DNA of 7,678 bases, from the NCBI GenBank assembly GCA_949427775.1, contig CASQEL010000086.1, forward strand, positions 1-7,678, read 5' to 3'. Under the pieces are notes generated by a model, which saw only the letters and a program-made list of their open reading frames with translations, ran no database searches and was not told where the DNA came from. The position numbers and the translations under genes are program-made. Of this stretch, positions 5,896 to 7,678 are shown piece after piece (position 1 is the first letter of the stretch; every line of letters starts with the position of its first letter). The DNA is from an uncultured Desulfovibrionaceae bacterium (lineage in GTDB: Bacteria > Desulfobacterota > Desulfovibrionia > Desulfovibrionales > Desulfovibrionaceae).

Positions 5896-7353
5896 CTACC
5901 GCCCGAACAAATCGTATTCGGTTTTTGCCCTGGACGGCGACAGCGCGCCCGTCCGGTACACCGGCGCGTAAAACGTCAGCGCCAGAGAGTCCGCCCGGTC
6001 GGGAGAGGCCAGCCCCCGTTTTTTCAGATCCGATTTCCTTTCCAGCTGGAGCGCCTCCTCCACCGTGTAGCCGTACTCCACGCCGGTCAGATCCGCGGCC
6101 AGCGCGGCGTCGTCGGGAATCGCCCCCCGCACCAGCCACTCGCGCAGCGCGGCCCACATCTCGGCGCGCCGGTTGCGGTACTTGCGCGGATTGAGCGCCG
6201 CCGCGCCGGACTGGGCATCCGTCACCGGCAGTCCCCAGTCCGTGAGCATGTCCACAACGCCCGCCCCGACGCCGACGCCGTCCACAAATATCCTGTCCGG
6301 ACGCCACGCCTCGGCCTCCCGCGCCACAATGCCCGCCAGCGTGGTCAGAGCGAGGTCGCGGTAGACGAGCTGCGGCGCGCAATACAGGCCCTGCCGTCTG
6401 GTAATCACGCTGCTGTCATCACCGTGCCGGGCCACGTCCACCCCCATGATCCGGGGCGCATGCGCGTACATGTCTTCCGAAAGACGCCGCCCCCGGGCGG
6501 CCTCGACCACCTCTCCGGAAATGAACTGCCGCTCCCCCGCGCCGGGGAACACCCCGCGCACGCGCACCTTGACGAAATTCGAATCCTCGCCGTAGTCCGT
6601 TATCCACTCCGCAATCTGCGCCTTGTTGGTCATGGCCGCGCTGCGACTGTCCACCTGATGCGTGTTCCAGCGGTGCCGAAAACGGCCGAAGCACTCCCGG
6701 AAGCGCCCGGTATTGCGGGTGGGATTGCCGAAGGCGCACCAGATGATTTCCGTGTCCGTGTCCGTCAGCGCGCCCTCGGAGACTTCCCAGATGATATCCG
6801 GAATGGCCGAGGCCTCGTCAAAAATCAGCAGCACCCTGCGTCCCTGATTGTGCAGCCCCGCGAAGGCCTCGGTGTTGCGCTCCGACCAGGGCACCATGTC
6901 CATGCGCCAGGTTTTTTCGTGACCCCGCTCCCGCGCGATCAGCGCCGTGGCCGTGCAGTCGAACCAGTCGCCGCACAGGCACAGGCGATGCCACTTGGCC
7001 AGCTCGGCCCAGGTCTTGCCCTTGAGCTGCGCCTCCGTATTGGCCGTGACCACGCCGCGGGTATCGGGACAGGTGGACAGGGCCCACAACATGATCCAGG
7101 CCACCAGCGCGGATTTCCCGATGCCGTGGCCCGAAGCCACGGCCTCGCGCACGGCCCGCGCGCCCTCGGCCCCGCCCCGCAACGTCGCGCCTATCTCCCG
7201 CAACACCGCGCGCTGCCAGGCGTCCGGCCCCTCGCATCCCGCCAGCTCTCCCCGCCCCCACGGGAACGCATAGAGCACAAACGCTTCCGGATCATGCGTC
7301 AGCGCGCCGATATCGGCCGCCAGCGCGGCGCGCGCGTCAACGGTGGCGGACAC
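5896..7353 (-). CDS. Terminase large subunit (packaging ATPase and nuclease)
   Basis: The product has 485 residues. It powers DNA translocation into the procapsid and cuts the concatemer. The ATPase half contains a P-loop SGHGIGKSAL (residues 74-83, K80), a conserved VVTANTEAQLKGKTWAELAK block (101-120) and a Walker B strand RRVLLIFDEAS (172-182, D179 and E180), followed by a coupling-type FGNPTRNTGRF segment (208-218). The nuclease half has the RuvC-like acidic residues in IMGVDVARHGDDSSVI (302-317, D306), RIFVDGVGVGAGVVDML (354-370, D358) and SPDRADSLALTF (450-461, D452/D455). Length and motif order are complete. The P-loop has Ser74 where the consensus has Ala or Gly, which I believe is normal in this family. 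The start is a GTG at 7353 that overlaps the small-subunit gene by 17 bases and is supported by a strong AGGAGG nine bases upstream. It would work with the small subunit upstream and dock on the portal encoded downstream. Confidence 0.97.
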   Translation of the reverse strand: MSATVDARAALAADIGALTHDPEAFVLYAFPWGRGELAGCEGPDAWQRAVLREIGATLRGGAEGARAVREAVASGHGIGKSALVAWIMLWALSTCPDTRGVVTANTEAQLKGKTWAELAKWHRLCLCGDWFDCTATALIARERGHEKTWRMDMVPWSERNTEAFAGLHNQGRRVLLIFDEASAIPDIIWEVSEGALTDTDTEIIWCAFGNPTRNTGRFRECFGRFRHRWNTHQVDSRSAAMTNKAQIAEWITDYGEDSNFVKVRVRGVFPGAGERQFISGEVVEAARGRRLSEDMYAHAPRIMGVDVARHGDDSSVITRRQGLYCAPQLVYRDLALTTLAGIVAREAEAWRPDRIFVDGVGVGAGVVDMLTDWGLPVTDAQSGAAALNPRKYRNRRAEMWAALREWLVRGAIPDDAALAADLTGVEYGYTVEEALQLERKSDLKKRGLASPDRADSLALTFYAPVYRTGALSPSRAKTEYDLFGR

Positions 7354-7678
7354 GATTGCGCGCCTCCTCTATGGCCGTGGAAAGATGCACGTTCATGGAC
7401 ATGTCCAGTTTCTCCGTAAACATTCCGAGATGTTTGCCCTCCAGCTCCAGGCCGCGCAGCGCGACCTTGTATTGTCCTGCGTCGCGCGCCGTGCGGGTCA
7501 GCTCCTGAATGTCCCGCAACACGTCCAGCGCCGTGCGCTCCACCTGTTCCGCACGCCGCGCCCGAGCCGTTTCCACGGCTTCGCGAACATGCGTTTTCCC
7601 GAGCAGCGCGACGCCGATCGCCGGGGCGCTTCTTTTGCTGTATCCCGCGCGGATCGCGGCCTGCGTGGCGTTCAGGTC
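7337..7678 (-). CDS. Terminase small subunit, Terminase_2 type (5' end beyond window)
   Basis: The frame is open to the window edge, so 113 residues plus the stop are visible and the N-terminus is missing. The visible part begins DLNATQAAIRAGYSKRSA, the helix-turn-helix of the Terminase_2 family, followed by GKTHVREAVETARARR, a helical middle (TALDVLRDIQELTRTARDAG) and YKVALRGLELEGKHLGMFTE, the typical end of the oligomerisation region before a short tail. The protein binds the phage packaging site, forms a ring and directs the large subunit. An internal GTG at 7576 could be mistaken for a start, but the conserved helix-turn-helix upstream shows the real start lies beyond 7678. The last 17 bases overlap the large-subunit gene. 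Confidence 0.92.
   Translation of the reverse strand, partial: DLNATQAAIRAGYSKRSAPAIGVALLGKTHVREAVETARARRAEQVERTALDVLRDIQELTRTARDAGQYKVALRGLELEGKHLGMFTEKLDMSMNVHLSTAIEEARNRVRHR
7363..7368 (-). promoter_or_regulatory. Shine-Dalgarno supporting GTG start of terminase large subunit
   Basis: The minus strand reads AGGAGG here, nine bases before the GTG at 7353-7351 and inside the end of the small-subunit gene. It justifies using the GTG; the next in-frame ATG would be codon 88, past the P-loop, so it cannot be the start. Confidence 0.75.

Noticed and set aside
5378..6382. Upstream extension of the 75-residue gene's frame, giving a 410-residue protein
   Set aside because: The extension lies out of frame over the GNAT-like and terminase genes and is a Gly/Arg-rich artefact. 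The ATG at 5377, with its ribosome binding site, begins the plausible protein.
6740..6765. Short CCGTGT-type repeat in the terminase gene
   Set aside because: It is only a few units and encodes a TDTDTE stretch (residues 197-202) within an intact reading frame; it looks like ordinary coding sequence.
5536..7419. 627-codon open frame on the plus strand opposite the terminase large subunit
   Set aside because: It mirrors the terminase gene, whose ATPase and nuclease motifs are intact; the antisense product has only Arg/Pro/His-rich low-complexity sequence.

Overview
This window is the head-assembly and DNA-packaging end of a short-tailed (podovirus-type) phage genome, most likely a prophage in a GC-rich bacterium. 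All genes lie on the minus strand and are transcribed from high to low coordinates. They are packed end to end, with gaps of at most 9 bases and overlaps of at most 17. No tRNA, promoter, terminator, insertion sequence, CRISPR array or attachment site was seen. The host cannot be fixed from this sequence. The codons strongly favour G or C in the third position, and the best family matches are to Bordetella phage BPP-1 and Salmonella phage epsilon15, which suggests a proteobacterium.

In order of transcription, the packaging genes come first: terminase small subunit (7337-7678, N-terminus cut by the window edge) and terminase large subunit (5896-7353, GTG start). Two accessory genes follow: a GNAT-like protein (5383-5889) and a 75-residue Gly/Pro-rich protein (5150-5377). 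Next is the podovirus portal (3430-5148), a small Bbp19-like protein (3174-3428), a scaffold-like protein (2513-3181), the major capsid protein of the epsilon15 gp7/BPP-1 type (1502-2503), a Bbp16-like capsid cement protein (1058-1492), a T7 gp11-like head-tail adaptor (450-1058), and the start of a tail-fibre or tail-spike protein with a T7 gp17-like N-terminal region (1-440, C-terminus cut by the window edge).

Together the genes describe one process. The capsid protein would assemble with the scaffold on the portal into a procapsid. The two terminase subunits would then package DNA through the portal, the cement protein would strengthen the expanded shell, and the adaptor would connect the portal to the short tail that carries the fibre. 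Several gene junctions place the stop codon inside or against the next Shine-Dalgarno sequence, so one long mRNA with coupled translation is likely.

I did not find a previously undescribed system here. The most useful leads are the two poorly characterised proteins between terminase and portal, the unusual glycine-rich stretch in the portal, and the adjacent unseen sequence, where the rest of the tail fibre (and possibly, as in BPP-1, a diversity-generating retroelement) would lie.
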